39,811 bases of DNA from Thermoleophilia bacterium (GTDB lineage: Bacteria; Actinomycetota; Thermoleophilia; Gaiellales; Gaiellaceae), in the NCBI GenBank assembly GCA_025934995.1, contig JAICWC010000014.1, positions 1-39,811 of the forward strand, written 5' to 3'. A model generated the notes under the pieces. The model was not told where the DNA came from, made no database searches, and saw nothing but the letters and a program-made list of their open reading frames with translations. Position 1 is the first letter of the stretch, and each line of letters opens with the position of its first letter. Made by a program: the position numbers and the translations under genes. This document shows positions 39,711-39,811 of the stretch, piece after piece.

Positions 39711-39811
39711 GTGAATGCAGTTGGCGTGCGTCCGTTCCCCGCGGACGATCTCAGCCCCATGCGGAGAATCCGGGTCTCGGAGCCCGTCAGGCTCCGTGAC
39801 TATTTCCTGCG
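39711..39811 (+). CDS. Truncated CDS at the window edge, downstream of the riboswitch candidate
   Basis: GTG 39711 sits 6 nt after GGAG and opens a frame of 33 residues that runs off the window: VNAVGVRPFPADDLSP then MRRIRVSEPVRLRDYFL. An ATG at 39709 would stop immediately. The N-terminus is charged with no signal peptide; the family cannot be named from this fragment. If the upstream RNA is a c-di-GMP riboswitch, expression of this gene should respond to that messenger. Confidence 0.55.
   Translation, partial: MNAVGVRPFPADDLSPMRRIRVSEPVRLRDYFL

Noticed and set aside
39778-39796. Hairpin CGGAGCC-CGTCA-GGCTCCG as a terminator for the riboswitch candidate
   Set aside because: No T tract follows and it lies within an open frame preceded by a good ribosome site; it is more likely coding sequence.
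1-39811. Mobile elements, attachment sites, CRISPR arrays or prophage genes
   Set aside because: No transposase, integrase, terminal inverted repeats or spaced direct-repeat arrays were seen; base composition and gene density are uniform.

Overview
High-GC genome segment, almost certainly chromosomal, from a Gram-positive-type Actinomycetota. Very GC-rich codon use, a complete division/cell-wall (dcw) cluster without ftsA, a DNPR-type (meso-diaminopimelate) MurE, split glycine decarboxylase and many apparently leaderless genes point that way. My best guess is class Thermoleophilia (Gaiellales or Solirubrobacterales relatives); this is inference, as no rRNA marker is present. No tRNA, rRNA, CRISPR array, insertion sequence or prophage was seen. 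Coding density is extreme: many genes overlap by 1-50 nt and no gene-free stretch exceeds about 225 bases.

Layout. (1) 1-12672: mraZ-rsmH-ftsL-ftsI-murE-murF-mraY-(small methyltransferase-like ORF)-murD-ftsW-murG-murC-murB. It is preceded by five GTGG boxes at exact 10-bp spacing (a MraZ operator) and closed by a strong intrinsic terminator built over the murB stop codon. (2) 12709-14686: ftsQ and ftsZ, with a separate sigma-A-type promoter before ftsZ. (3) 14687-20211: a structured, terminator-bearing leader followed by the glycine cleavage genes gcvT-gcvH-gcvPA-gcvPB, then a mini-LspA-like membrane protein and a secreted orphan. (4) 20198-24365: rlmN diverging from an R2-like ligand-binding oxidase, threonine aldolase and serine beta-lactamase-fold operon. 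(5) 24373-29392: a MacB/FtsX-type ABC exporter pair and a Ca2+/cation antiporter, divergent from a HAD hydrolase. (6) 29451-34446: a Cys-rich orphan, then a tight minus-strand operon of metallophosphoesterase, two tandem AlkZ-like (QxQ) DNA glycosylases, endonuclease IV and an MFS transporter. (7) 34467-39811: a compact GluRS, a single-domain receiver, an M3-like metallopeptidase, DUF1003 and YihY membrane proteins, a small membrane protein, and at the right edge a c-di-GMP-I (GEMM)-like riboswitch candidate in front of a truncated CDS.

How it works together. Regions 1-2 make the peptidoglycan precursor (MurB-G, MraY) and the divisome (FtsL, I, W, Q, Z). Region 3 is one-carbon metabolism. Region 6 reads as a base-excision module: glycosylases make abasic sites, endonuclease IV incises them, and an exporter may remove the damaging agent.

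The most striking cross-cutting signal is promoter architecture. At least twelve genes have a TAnnnT -10 box 6-10 nt before the start codon with no Shine-Dalgarno. At three divergent gene pairs the two -10 boxes collapse into one shared heptamer TAnnnTA. At three tandem junctions the -10 box is built on the TAG stop codon of the upstream gene.
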